Shown: one piece after another, positions 28,663 through 39,000 of the stretch
How the letters are laid out: every line of letters starts with the position of its first letter
How positions within the stretch are numbered: position 1 is the stretch's first letter
Source: Bacteroidota bacterium
GTDB lineage: Bacteria; Bacteroidota; Bacteroidia; Bacteroidales; SZUA-534
NCBI GenBank assembly: GCA_003250355.1
Contig: QKGS01000079.1
Span: 79,092-143,091, forward strand
Direction of reading: 5' to 3'
DNA: 64,000 nucleotides
The notes under the pieces: model-generated
The model's database searches: none
Told to the model about the DNA's origin: nothing
The model's input: only the letters and a program-made list of their open reading frames with translations
Translations under genes and position numbers: made by a program

Positions 28663-28732
28663 TCACGGGGTGAATTACTAATAGTCAGTAATATAACACT
28701 TGCGATTTCTAGCAAACACATTCACCCCGTGA
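28663..28732. repeat. Inverted repeat around a 44-base spacer, possible mobile-element remnant
   Basis: TCACGGGGTGAAT at 28663-28675 and its exact complement ATTCACCCCGTGA at 28720-28732. The left arm extended (ATTCACGGGGTGAAT) is itself a palindrome. CTTTTTC follows the right arm, so it could act as a terminator for the upstream gene. The preceding AGAGACTACCCAAAAGG resembles the terminal repeats of some DDE insertion sequences, but no matching second end is visible. Confidence 0.55.
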
Positions 28733-28795
28733 CTTTTTCGCCAACCTCTTTTGTTTTCATACTTAATAACTTGTCAATAACTGAAATGGATATGG

Positions 28796-28828
28796 TTTGC
28801 ATTAATAGATGTTTCAAAGCTATTTTTG
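28796..28828 (+). promoter_or_regulatory. Promoter of the LysM glucosaminidase gene
   Basis: TTTG (28796-28799), 21-base spacer, TATTTTTG (28821-28828). The listed ORF start at 28826 overlaps the -7 element, supporting ATG 28844 as the real start. Confidence 0.65.
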
Positions 28829-28843
28829 CAAAAAAAGATATTG

Positions 28844-29782
28844 ATGAAAAAATATATTGTAACAATAACCTTAATTGCAACTCAAATTTTATTTGCAGCA
28901 AATAACGACAGACAACTTTATGTAGAAAAATACAAAGATATTGCTATAAAAGAGATGAAACGCTCGGGGATTCCTGCCAGCATTACACTTGCTCAAGGCA
29001 TACTTGAGTCGGGTTGTGGAAAAAGTTCACTTGCTTTAAAATCGAACAACCATTTTGGCATAAAATGTCATGGAAACTGGAATGGCAAAACCACAAAACA
29101 CGACGACGACCGACCCAATGAGTGCTTTAGAGTATATGACCACCCTGAACGTTCGTATCACGATCATTCGCAATTTTTACTAAAAAACACCCGATACAAG
29201 TTTCTGTTTGATTTGAAACCAACCGATTATAAAGGATGGGCTCATGGCCTTAAAAAAGCAGGATATGCTACTGCCAACGATTATGCTCACCTACTGATTA
29301 AGATAATTGAGGAAGAAAAGCTATACCGTTTCGATGAAAGAAGCTACAAACCGGAGCAAGATGTATATGAACCGGAGATTTATGCATCGGTAAATATTGA
29401 TGATTACAAAATAACTCCATTTGGCGGAGAGGTAGTTAAAGAAAACCGTATTGAGTACACTGTTGCCCGCAAAGGCGATACTTATGAGAAAATTGCCGAA
29501 GAACAAGGTGTTATGCTTTGGCAAATATTGAAATATAACGAGCGTACAAAAGGGTATCCGGTTATTCCGGGTGAACCAATATACCTACAACCCAAGCGCA
29601 GAAAGGCTGATGTAAAATACAAAACTCACACAATTGAAAAAGGTGAAACGATGTATTCTATATCGCAAAAATACGGTATTAAAATTAAATACCTGTATAT
29701 GAAAAATAACATAGAATTTGGCTCTGAACCAGAAGTTGGTACTGTTCTTAATTTACGTAAAAAGAAAAAGCCTGATGCATAA
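28844..29782 (+). CDS. Exported GH73 glucosaminidase with two LysM domains
   Basis: A peptidoglycan hydrolase of the FlgJ/Lyz2 type, about 312 aa. The start is placed at ATG 28844 (MKKYIVTITLIATQILFAA signal peptide), just downstream of a promoter. The GH73 domain (about 25-170) has the catalytic Glu in LAQGILESGCGKS and the typical block SNNHFGIKC...W. Two LysM modules follow (TVARKGDTYEKIAEEQGV and HTIEKGETMYSISQKYGI), which hold it on peptidoglycan. It is likely periplasmic and used in cell division or wall turnover. It converges with the DUF4301 gene, with 11 bases between stops. Confidence 0.92.
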   Translation: MKKYIVTITLIATQILFAANNDRQLYVEKYKDIAIKEMKRSGIPASITLAQGILESGCGKSSLALKSNNHFGIKCHGNWNGKTTKHDDDRPNECFRVYDHPERSYHDHSQFLLKNTRYKFLFDLKPTDYKGWAHGLKKAGYATANDYAHLLIKIIEEEKLYRFDERSYKPEQDVYEPEIYASVNIDDYKITPFGGEVVKENRIEYTVARKGDTYEKIAEEQGVMLWQILKYNERTKGYPVIPGEPIYLQPKRRKADVKYKTHTIEKGETMYSISQKYGIKIKYLYMKNNIEFGSEPEVGTVLNLRKKKKPDA

Positions 29783-29793
29783 TTAATTTATCA

Positions 29794-31395
29794 CTATTCA
29801 TCATGTTCTACTATCACAATTTTGTCTTCTCTTTGACGCTGCAAATCATTTTCGTATAAGTGTTCCTGACGAAGAAGGTCTGATAATGTTTTAACCGGAT
29901 TAAATGTAATTACCGGAACTTCTACAAATATTGTAATCCAATCGGACATAGCCCCATTCCATAACCCCGGTAATTCGAGAGCCTTTAACGTTCTTCCCTG
30001 ATATGATTTTTCGCTTATAAACCCGGCATTATGGTCAACAAATTGAGTAAGGTCGAATTTTTTTCCTTTATAGTCTTTAATATAACAAACCAAATCAACA
30101 GGGTTGAAATGGGTAGCTTTTTGCATTAATGGCTTATATTGTTCACTTATCTGAGGTTCTTCAACAATTTGCAGCGACTGTGTACCATCAGAATTCATAA
30201 CCCAATAAGGGCCACCTCCAGGCTCACCTTGGTTGCGTACCATACCGCATACTCTAATTGGTCGGTTCAGTTTATTAATTAAAATATATCGTTGCTTTTC
30301 AATATCAAATGTATCAAAATTGGCGGGCATAACTATACAAAGCTTGCTCTTAGCAAATTGAACAATACCATCAATTAACTCCTTTTTAACCGATTTTTTA
30401 TTTAACTTTTTCAAATAATCAGCTATTACTTCCCTATGCCAAAGTAATAGTCCGGCAAGAGCCTTTTTGTAAGTATATGTTTCACTTTTTAATCTATCCT
30501 GAACCACATTGTCGATGTTTTTGACAAAAACCAAATCGGCATCAAGTTCGTTTAGGTTTTGTATTAAAGCTCCATGTCCTCCGGGGCGGAATACTAAGTT
30601 ATTATTCTCATCGCGGAATGGTTCATTGTTTTCATTGGCGGCAATTGTATCTGTTTCAGGCTTTTGGATACTAAAGTCAATTTCATATTTAACTTTATAT
30701 TTTTTCTGATATAATTCTACAACTTCACCTATATGCTGTTTAAACAATTCCATATGTTGCGGTGATACTGTAAAATGAATTTTCACTTTCTTTCCTGTTA
30801 ATGAATAGTTTGCACCTTCAACCAAATGCTCTTCGGCCGGAGTTCTGGTAACTCCCTGAGCTCCTTTATGAAACTTTAGCAAACCCTTTGGCAGATTACC
30901 GTAATTTAAACCCTCTTCTGTTAGAAGTTTTTTAAGCAATAAAACGTAATCTTTACTTTTTTCAACATCGTCAATTGATGAGCCGCCCGATTCTAATGAG
31001 TTACACAAGTCACGATATAAAGCCAACTTATCTATATTCTCATAGATATAATATGGTGAACCAAAATCCTTTTTAGCTGTTAATTTAAGGTATTCTTCTT
31101 CTGTCCCTTTATAACTGTTCATGAGTTCAAACAGCGATTTGAACATACGAGAAGCTGCACCCGATGCAGGAACAAATTTTATCCGTTTAATTTTTTTTGA
31201 TGCTTTTTCGTAGTATCGAACATTGGCACTAAGCCTGCTTTCAGTCATACATTTAATACCGCCATTCTTAACGGTTGCTGGTTGAATAATTTCCAAATCA
31301 GGGAATCCTTGTTTAAACTGTTGAATCTGTTCTTCTACCTGTTTTTCGCTTATTCCTTTCGACTTTATATAGTCTTTATCGTTTACTGAAATCAT
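29794..31395 (-). CDS. DUF4301 family protein
   Basis: A 533-aa cytoplasmic protein of a family almost confined to Bacteroidetes. Characteristic segments are the opening KDYIKSKGISEKQVEEQIQQF, KFVPASGAASRMFKSL, and GGHGALIQNLNELDADLVFVKNIDN. The last resembles the metal/nucleotide region of sugar nucleotidyltransferase folds, so an enzyme acting on a phosphorylated sugar or nucleotide is possible. No function is established that I know of. It is monocistronic, flanked by convergent and divergent neighbours. Confidence 0.88.
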   Translation of the reverse strand: MISVNDKDYIKSKGISEKQVEEQIQQFKQGFPDLEIIQPATVKNGGIKCMTESRLSANVRYYEKASKKIKRIKFVPASGAASRMFKSLFELMNSYKGTEEEYLKLTAKKDFGSPYYIYENIDKLALYRDLCNSLESGGSSIDDVEKSKDYVLLLKKLLTEEGLNYGNLPKGLLKFHKGAQGVTRTPAEEHLVEGANYSLTGKKVKIHFTVSPQHMELFKQHIGEVVELYQKKYKVKYEIDFSIQKPETDTIAANENNEPFRDENNNLVFRPGGHGALIQNLNELDADLVFVKNIDNVVQDRLKSETYTYKKALAGLLLWHREVIADYLKKLNKKSVKKELIDGIVQFAKSKLCIVMPANFDTFDIEKQRYILINKLNRPIRVCGMVRNQGEPGGGPYWVMNSDGTQSLQIVEEPQISEQYKPLMQKATHFNPVDLVCYIKDYKGKKFDLTQFVDHNAGFISEKSYQGRTLKALELPGLWNGAMSDWITIFVEVPVITFNPVKTLSDLLRQEHLYENDLQRQREDKIVIVEHDE

Positions 31396-31565
31396 AATGC
31401 TTTTCGGTTAAATTACTTTTGGCTTCTATATGTACATTGCATTTAATACTTTTTAATGTATTATATAGCAGTAATTCCAAACTTAATTTTTTTATCCAAG
31501 AAACACAATACCTAACTGTTATTATTTTAACCCGCATTGCATTAGGTTTTTCAAATTGACTTTAA

Positions 31566-33407
31566 TCAATTTATATTATCATCGCCACGAAGCTTTCTAA
31601 AACGGTTCCGTGCTTCAACAGTATAAACACTTCCCTGATAATTTAGCAAGAGCTTTTTATAATATTCTAAAGCCTTTTCTTTATTGCCGGTTTCATTTTC
31701 GAAGATATATGCCAAAGCATATAACGATTTATCGGCAAGAACCTCATATTCAAAGTCGTTAACAACTTTCAAATAAGCCTCTTCGGCTTTGTCAAAGCGA
31801 TTATTATCTTTATAAATCTGACCTTTCAAATACCAAGCATCATCAGCCAAAGCATGGTCGGCAAATTGAGTTGTAATAGAATCGAGAGTTGCTATTGCAA
31901 GTGAATCTTGCGACTGGTAGTATAGCAAATCGGCACGTGAATACATACCCATAGCTGTTTCGAGCGAATCGCCCCAACCGGTATTGTCATATATAAACAG
32001 CGATAACCTTGCAGCATCGTTGGCTATAAGTTTCGATGTACTCCCTTTCAATACATCGAGTTGTGCCATTGACCATTCATAATTACCTATATAATATGCC
32101 AGTTTTGCTTTACGATATTTTGCTTCAGCACCAACCGGATTGTTTTTATTTTTTTCTTCAACCCTTGCATATGTAAATGTGGCATCCCAAATATTTCCGG
32201 CTGCCAAATAAATGTCGGCAAGTTCGAGTTCAAAAAGAGCCTGCGAACGAGCATCTATTCTGGGCATAGTAACTACATCTTCGAGCAAAAATATAGCCTC
32301 GGCTGTTTTTCCTAAGTAAAATGCCTGAATATGAGCCAAATTCTTTATCATATCGGCAGTTTCGGAATTGGTTCCCAACTCTGTTAATGCATTAATATAA
32401 CTTTGTTCCATTCTTACAAAATCTTCCCTTTTAGCATCTAACCCAAGGTCAATTCGCTTAAACATAACCTCAAGCATTTCATTGCGGGCGGCATAAAAAT
32501 ATTCAACGTTCCTCCCCTTTTCTATTACATATTCGTAAGCTTTTATGGCGGTTGAATAATCGTCGTTATCTGATGCTATTCGAGCCAGTGCTATTATTCG
32601 TTTGCCATCTTCTCCAAGCCGCAAGTCGAGTGCTCTTGCCTGAATAAATGCACTTTTAAAATCGCTATCCTGAATATATAGCCAAATGAGTAATTCGCTG
32701 AATACCGTAACTTCGGGCTTATCCTGAACTCTTGCCAATAACGCATCGTTCAATTTCTGTTTCAAACTGCCGTCAATATCGTTATATACAGCACTTTGGA
32801 GATTATTTTGAACCGATTGTATATATTGCTCATTTACTTCAAGCAAGTCGAGATACTGACTTATCATTTTATCGTAATTGCGCTGATAATAGTATAACCA
32901 AGCCAACTCAATATGAAAACCATAAGAATTGTTAATTTGCTTTTTTGCATCGAAATATGTTTGCTCTGCATATTCATACAAGCCCTTGTTTATAAATGCA
33001 TTTGCAAGTGAAATAGCCTGATGCTGATTGGATTCAATTTTCTTTATTGCTGATAAATATGTTGATTTGGCTTTTGATTCATCGCCTTCGAGCTGATATA
33101 TGTAACCCAACTCCACATAATTTCTTAAATCGAAACTATTGGCTTTCAAATGCAACTTTATAAGCTTTTCAGCTTCTTTATAATCTTTTAACTCTGTTAA
33201 ACATTTTAAGTAGTAGGTGAAATATGTCTCAGTTTTTGTTTCGTAATACAACTTTCGGTAAATCTCAACTGCCTTTTCATATTCACCGTTTCTATAATAC
33301 TGCAATGCTAACTGATTATCGCCTGCCAACTCACTTTTTTGAGCATTTACGCAAAGTGTGCCGATTAGCAATATTACAAATAACAAATTTCGTATTATAT
33401 TTTTCAC
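31566..33407 (-). CDS. Exported tetratricopeptide repeat protein
   Basis: 613 aa with a signal peptide (LLFVILLIGTLCVNAQ) and many TPR helix pairs. Examples are LALQYYRNGEYEKAVEIYRKLY near the N-terminus and the C-terminal group ALADDAWYLKGQIYKDNNRFDKAEEAY and GNKEKALEYYKKLLLNYQGS. Such proteins act as periplasmic scaffolds. No further domain is present. It lies 17 bases downstream of the DUF4293 gene and is likely co-transcribed with it. Its partner cannot be deduced. Confidence 0.9.
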   Translation of the reverse strand: MKNIIRNLLFVILLIGTLCVNAQKSELAGDNQLALQYYRNGEYEKAVEIYRKLYYETKTETYFTYYLKCLTELKDYKEAEKLIKLHLKANSFDLRNYVELGYIYQLEGDESKAKSTYLSAIKKIESNQHQAISLANAFINKGLYEYAEQTYFDAKKQINNSYGFHIELAWLYYYQRNYDKMISQYLDLLEVNEQYIQSVQNNLQSAVYNDIDGSLKQKLNDALLARVQDKPEVTVFSELLIWLYIQDSDFKSAFIQARALDLRLGEDGKRIIALARIASDNDDYSTAIKAYEYVIEKGRNVEYFYAARNEMLEVMFKRIDLGLDAKREDFVRMEQSYINALTELGTNSETADMIKNLAHIQAFYLGKTAEAIFLLEDVVTMPRIDARSQALFELELADIYLAAGNIWDATFTYARVEEKNKNNPVGAEAKYRKAKLAYYIGNYEWSMAQLDVLKGSTSKLIANDAARLSLFIYDNTGWGDSLETAMGMYSRADLLYYQSQDSLAIATLDSITTQFADHALADDAWYLKGQIYKDNNRFDKAEEAYLKVVNDFEYEVLADKSLYALAYIFENETGNKEKALEYYKKLLLNYQGSVYTVEARNRFRKLRGDDNIN

Positions 33408-33424
33408 CTATATACAGTTTATAT

Positions 33425-33880
33425 TTACCTTATTCTATCAACCGATTTTACAAGATTATCATCTTTTTTTATAGCACGCCATGCCAATATTAACAGAACT
33501 ATTGTAATAACAGGAATAACTGCAAAAATAGTTGGCTTACCACTCAAATTACATAAATTCACTATTTGACTATAATAATATAGATAAGTAGCTATCCATA
33601 AAATATTTACGAAAATATTAACCTTATTAATCTTTATTTGTTTTGTTCTGTTTTTATAGCTTACAAGAACATAAAGCGATAAAATTGCAACAGCAAATGT
33701 AAAAAAAGTGAGAGGCATAACATTTATAAGTTCTGACATATCAGGTGTTGCTGTCAAATGACAATAGTACATTTTAACAATTTGTGCCGATGACTGAAAT
33801 ATACCTACCGAAAAAGCATTCGATACCAATGCCAATATTGCTGCAACTAGTAAATAAACCGATTGAATTCTTTGAATCAT
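33425..33880 (-). CDS. DUF4293 family membrane protein
   Basis: 151 aa with four predicted membrane helices: YLLVAAILALVSNAFSVGIF, LTFFTFAVAILSLYVLV, VNIFVNILWIATYLYYY and IFAVIPVITIVLLILAWRAI. The start MIQRIQSVYLL and the C-terminal AWRAIKKDDNLVKSVDRIR match the DUF4293 family of Bacteroidetes. Function unknown. It is the first gene of a pair with the TPR protein. Confidence 0.88.
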   Translation of the reverse strand: MIQRIQSVYLLVAAILALVSNAFSVGIFQSSAQIVKMYYCHLTATPDMSELINVMPLTFFTFAVAILSLYVLVSYKNRTKQIKINKVNIFVNILWIATYLYYYSQIVNLCNLSGKPTIFAVIPVITIVLLILAWRAIKKDDNLVKSVDRIR

Positions 33881-33985
33881 TTTTTATATATTTTCTTGTT
33901 TCACACTAAATAATTGCGAAAATACTATTTCCGGTTAAATAATACCACTCATAATAAAATATATAAAGCATTTTAAATAATCTCT

Positions 33986-34017
33986 TTTGGAACTTGAGCA
34001 ATGTAACACTATTTTTG
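33986..34017 (+). promoter_or_regulatory. Promoter of pabB
   Basis: TTTG (33986-33989), 20-base spacer, TATTTTTG (34010-34017). It covers the TTG start proposed in the ORF track and lies 8 bases before ATG 34026, which implies a very short leader. Confidence 0.6.
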
Positions 34018-34025
34018 AGCGCACT

Positions 34026-34994
34026 ATGAATAAGGAACTTTTTATAAATACAGCAAATGAATATGGAAAGCAAGGTATTGCCTTTCTTATGATTGCAAAC
34101 TATGAACTAAATAAGTTCTTTATAAAACCATTAACCGAAATTGATAATACAAAAATTCTATATTCGGTAAACGGTATAAGCAACTTTTCGAAAAAGGCAC
34201 AAGCTCCTGAAAAATATACTTTCGAAAAGTTACCAATTAGTTTCGCTGAGTTTGAAAAGTCATTTAACCACGTTGTTGAAAAACTTAATAAAGGATATAG
34301 CTACCTAACTAACTTAACCTGTGAAACACCTGTTAAAACAAATCTTTTGTTAAAAGATATTTTTTTCTCGGCCAATGCCAAATACCGTTTATTATTCAAC
34401 GATGAGTTTGTTGTTTTTTCGCCTGAAATATTTATTCAAATAAAAAACGGCAATATTTATTCATTCCCAATGAAAGGAACCATTGATGCTTCAATTCCCG
34501 ACGCCGACCGAATAATACTCGACAACGAGAAAGAAAAAGCTGAGCATGCTACTATCGTTGACCTGTTGAGAAACGACCTAAGCTGCGTGGCAACAAATGT
34601 ACGTGTTGACAAATACAGGTACATAGATGTATTAAAAACAAATGAAGGTGAACTATTACAGATAAGTTCTCAAATAAGTGGCAAACTACCCCATAACTAT
34701 AAAGAGAATATTGGGGATATTATTATAAAAATGTTGCCTGCCGGAAGTATATCGGGCGCCCCCAAACCTGCAACACTGGAAATAATAGATGAAGCAGAAA
34801 CACACAATCGCAATTATTATACCGGTATAGTTGGAGTATTTGACGGTAATAATTTCGATTCGGGAGTAATGATTCGTTATATTGAAAAACGAAACGGACA
34901 ACTATACTTTAAAAGCGGTGGTGGTATAACCAGCCAAAGTAATGCTGCAGATGAATACAATGAAATGATTAGAAAAGTGTACCTTCCGTTCTAA
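34026..34994 (+). CDS. pabB: Aminodeoxychorismate synthase component I
   Basis: Converts chorismate and ammonia to 4-amino-4-deoxychorismate for folate synthesis. About 322 aa from ATG 34026, shorter than the E. coli enzyme but usual for Bacteroidetes. The chorismate-binding fold shows PMKGTID (the PabB-type PxKGT motif), EHATIVDLLRNDLSCVA, and the LPAGSISGAPKP catalytic block. The TTG start at 33987 lies within the promoter, so it is rejected. No pabA or pabC gene is adjacent in the window. It converges with porP, 4 bases between stops. Confidence 0.92.
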   Translation: MNKELFINTANEYGKQGIAFLMIANYELNKFFIKPLTEIDNTKILYSVNGISNFSKKAQAPEKYTFEKLPISFAEFEKSFNHVVEKLNKGYSYLTNLTCETPVKTNLLLKDIFFSANAKYRLLFNDEFVVFSPEIFIQIKNGNIYSFPMKGTIDASIPDADRIILDNEKEKAEHATIVDLLRNDLSCVATNVRVDKYRYIDVLKTNEGELLQISSQISGKLPHNYKENIGDIIIKMLPAGSISGAPKPATLEIIDEAETHNRNYYTGIVGVFDGNNFDSGVMIRYIEKRNGQLYFKSGGGITSQSNAADEYNEMIRKVYLPF

Positions 34995-34998
34995 AATA

Positions 34999-35997
34999 TT
35001 AGAACTCAGGACAAGGTAATTGCTTAAATTTTTTCTTTTTACTTACCTCAAACCTGTAAATCATTGATAGTTCATGTGCTCCACCGGTTGTAGTTACAAG
35101 TTGTGAAACTGTAAAATCGTAACTATACCCAAGAGTAATCATATCGAGTTTTGCACCAAGCATAATAATAATAGCATCGCGGTTAGAATTTTCTTTCATC
35201 AAAGGTAAATCGCGATACCAAATACCTAGAATTAATGGGTCATAGGTCCAATACAACCCTACATCGAACTGGTCGGCAGCCCCTTGGTGGCGGTATGTTC
35301 CTGCAACTGTTACCACCTGTTTTTTTGTCCCTACCAATCGTTCTACCTTACGAAAACGATAACCACCATACACGGTATACTTTACCGGTAAAGGTTCAGC
35401 CCTTTCGGTAAATGACACATTGGGTGCAAATAGATGGTCAAGAGTTACTCCAGCCCACAAATCGCGCGACAAAGCCAGTAACGATATTCCACCATCCATA
35501 GCATTGCGATTTTGCAGTTCACCAAGTGTCTGAGGTCTAACAGGCGACCCCGGATTGTCGGGGTTTAATGCATCTATCTCACTACTCAGTATCATACTAT
35601 TTCGGTCAATAGCTTTTTGCAAATAATAAAAACCAATACCCGGACGCAGAAATAACCTGCGGTTTACTTTAACATTATATGAATATAATAATCCGGCCGA
35701 CAGAGTAGATAAGGAATTAACTCCAATAACGTCGCGCATTACAATAAGCCCTAGTCCGCTGTTAATTTCCATAATATTAACATCAATACCGGTTGAAAAT
35801 GTTTCAACCTTTCCCGGCATTTTAGGCCACTGGTTTCTATAATTAATTGTTCCCCTATATCCTTCCGATGTACCTGCAAACGATGGTGACTGGTACAATG
35901 GGTTAGAATAAAACTGCGAAAACTGCGGATCCTGAGCAAAGCCTGTTTTATATAAAAAAAATGTTAGGCTGCTTATAATAATTATTCTTATTGTCAT
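34999..35997 (-). CDS. PorP/SprF family type IX secretion membrane protein
   Basis: An outer-membrane beta-barrel-like protein of 332 aa with signal peptide (FFLYKTGFAQ) and the family's opening DPQFSQFYSNPLYQSPSFAGT. PorP/SprF proteins are paired with T9SS cargo carrying a type B (gliding-motility) C-terminal domain and are needed for their export or attachment. That is exactly the arrangement here: the gene follows the 2421-aa type B protein by 5 bases. The C-terminal cluster KKKKFKQLPCPEF is notable. The same-strand operon makes it the probable dedicated partner. Confidence 0.95.
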   Translation of the reverse strand: MTIRIIIISSLTFFLYKTGFAQDPQFSQFYSNPLYQSPSFAGTSEGYRGTINYRNQWPKMPGKVETFSTGIDVNIMEINSGLGLIVMRDVIGVNSLSTLSAGLLYSYNVKVNRRLFLRPGIGFYYLQKAIDRNSMILSSEIDALNPDNPGSPVRPQTLGELQNRNAMDGGISLLALSRDLWAGVTLDHLFAPNVSFTERAEPLPVKYTVYGGYRFRKVERLVGTKKQVVTVAGTYRHQGAADQFDVGLYWTYDPLILGIWYRDLPLMKENSNRDAIIIMLGAKLDMITLGYSYDFTVSQLVTTTGGAHELSMIYRFEVSKKKKFKQLPCPEF

Positions 35998-36002
35998 TAA
36001 CT

Positions 36003-39000
36003 CTATTTCCTTATTAGGGTTACATCACCTGCCAATTTAAATGCGTTACCATTATAATACTTACCGGTTGCTTTCCAAAAATACACACCTTGCGATAATG
36101 GCTGCCCTGTGTTGCTATAACGACCATTCCAACCTTCTCTAATATTAGTGGTAGTAAATACTTGTTCCCCCCAACGGTTGTAAACATACAAATTATACTC
36201 CATAACCTGAGAATAATGGGGGTGAAATACATCATTCTTTACATCGGGAAATTCGTATGCTCCATTAGCCGGGCTATCGTCGGAAGCAATAAATGTATTG
36301 GGGAAAGTTATATTACCAGCTCCGCTTACCTGAATTTGAGTGCCGTGAATTAAAGAATCGACACACCCTTTTTCCGATATAGCTTTAAGCATTATATCAT
36401 AAAAACCTTCTTTGGTATACTGATATGATGGACTAACAAGGTTACTTATACTACCGTCGCCAAAATACCAAACATAGCTCTTTCCATTTTCGGTTAAGTT
36501 ATAGAACTGTACTCGTTGGTCGGGTAGCATTACATATTCGGGTTCAAAACGATAATCGACTACCGGCAGAGGGTGTACTACTACTGCTATATAATCGTAC
36601 CTTTCGCCACCATCGCCACTTACAGTAACTTTTACATTATATATACCATCTTTGGTAAATGTATGTACCGGTTCAAATTCGGTACTTGTTGTACCGTCGG
36701 CAAATTCCCAAACATAGCTGTTACCATATCGCGAAGATGCATCGAAGTTAACCGTTAACGGAACACAACCGTTGGGTTCGGGGTTCATAATTGTAATTTC
36801 AGGGTCGGGCGGTAACAAACGGAGCTTATGTGTTTTTGCAGTATCGCAATGTGTACCGTCAACCCTGAGTGTAACATAGTATGTATTGTCGAGAGCATTT
36901 GGTGCCCAACCGGTATATCGTATATCGAACGATTTAGCCTGCTCACTAAATTCAGGTGTCCCATCGCCTATTGTCCAGTAATAATTATAATCACCAACAT
37001 CCGACAAGTTTGTAATGGTATACACTGTATCGGGATATATTTGCCACGGCTCTGTAATATCGAAATATGCTTTAGGGCTTGGGTATACTGTTACCTTATG
37101 GGTAGTATCCTTACTACATCCGTATTTGGAAGAACCCTTCAAATAAACTGTATAATTTTCAATAGAACCGGTGCGGTTATGGTATGTAAATACCGGATTT
37201 TTAATTACACTCGACTCTCCGCTATAGCCAAAATCCCAACTGTACAAACCAACGGCATTGTTACATAAATTGTTAAAATTAACTGTATGCGGACTACAAC
37301 CTGCTTCATTCAGTGAGAAATCGACATCGACCTCGGGGTAAGCATGAACAGAATATACCACAGTATCTCTACATGGCAATATTGAATTTGTTTCAACAGC
37401 CAGCTCTATATCATAGGTATTTATTTTTTCGGAGTTGTTTCTGTTCTGGTATACATAATTGAGTGAACCGCCAACTGTTCCCGGATATATAAAACCATTG
37501 CCATCGTCGAGATTCCACATTAGACTGTATCCGCTCTTGGCAATTGAAGCATCGGTAAAGTTAACTGCAAGCGGTGCACACCCTTTCGATATATCGGGTA
37601 CTATTCTTGCCAGTGGTTTGGGATATACTGTAATGGTTTTTGATGTATCATCGACACAACGATATTGTGTAGTAGCTGTTAGCTTAACTGTATAGACAGT
37701 ATCGTTAGTATAACTGTAATTATTGAACAAATAATATGGGTTGCGCTCATTACTTGATGCTCCATCGCCATACTCCCAAAAATAGCTTGTATTTCTGTCG
37801 TCGACGGTTATATTGTCGAATGTAACAGGGTGCGGACTACAACCACCATATATTGCATTAAAATCGGGATTTGTACGAGGGTATACTTCAAGGTTTCTTG
37901 TGTCTTTTGAATTACAACCATGTAAATTTGTTACCTCCAGCGTAATTGTATAATCTTTATTTACCAGTGGGTTATCGTTACTTCCATTTACGTAAGTTTT
38001 ACTAATAGGAGCCGGTTTATTGGGATAAGTATAACTACCGGTAGTACCTTCTCCAAAAATCCATTCCCACGTACCGTTTGTTACCGATGAATCGGTAATT
38101 ACAACATTGAACGGTGTACAACCGCCAACTATTTCACCCGATGCTAACGAACCTTTCGAAAAACCGGCTTTTGTTAATCCAAATTTCGCATTTACGTAAG
38201 AATAAACAGTAATAGGTACAGTAGCACTATCTTTACAGCCAGTAACTTCCTGCTCTACAACTAACTTTGCTGTAAATACTTTGTCACTATTCTTAACATG
38301 ACTAAACCTGTGAGCAGGGCTTTTGTCGGCCGACGATTGTCCATCGTTAAAATCCCAAACATACGAAAGCCTTCCGGTACTGTTATTAGTAAATTTTACA
38401 TCAAGAGGGTTACAACCTTCGGTAACATCTTGTGTAAATGATACCACTACTCGCGGATAAACCTGATATACTTTACTTGTTGTATTTTTACAAAAATCGT
38501 TAGTAGCAGTTAATGTTACTGTAACATTATTAATATTTTCGGCAGTTAAGTTATCAAAAGCTTTATTTACAGCATTCTTATTATTTGTTGGAAAATCAGC
38601 TGCATCGCTAAACTGCCACAAATACGACGCTGCTCCGGTTGATATATTTCTTATAGGCTCAGTTTCTGGTGCACAGAATATATACTCGTCCGATTCTATT
38701 GCAGCTGTAACTTTCGGATACACACTTACCACCGATGAATATGTTTCGGTACAACCGTCGACTGTTAGTGTTAACGTAACTGTAAAGCTCTGTGGTGTAG
38801 TGTTATTGTTTTGAGTATTTAAAAACTGGTGCGAAGGGTTCTCAACATTACTTGTAGCTCCGTCGCCAAAATTCCAGCTAAATTGTGTTTTTGCCGAAGA
38901 ATGTATTGCTGTATTGTTTTTATATATCGATGTATTGGTAAATTGAATATAATCAGCGTGGCATATTAAAGATTTATCGACAGCAAACTGAGGTGTTATT

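Noticed and set aside
33987-34025. TTG start for pabB in the ORF track
   Set aside because: It overlaps the promoter (TTTG and TATTTTTG); ATG 34026 follows at once and fits the family start.
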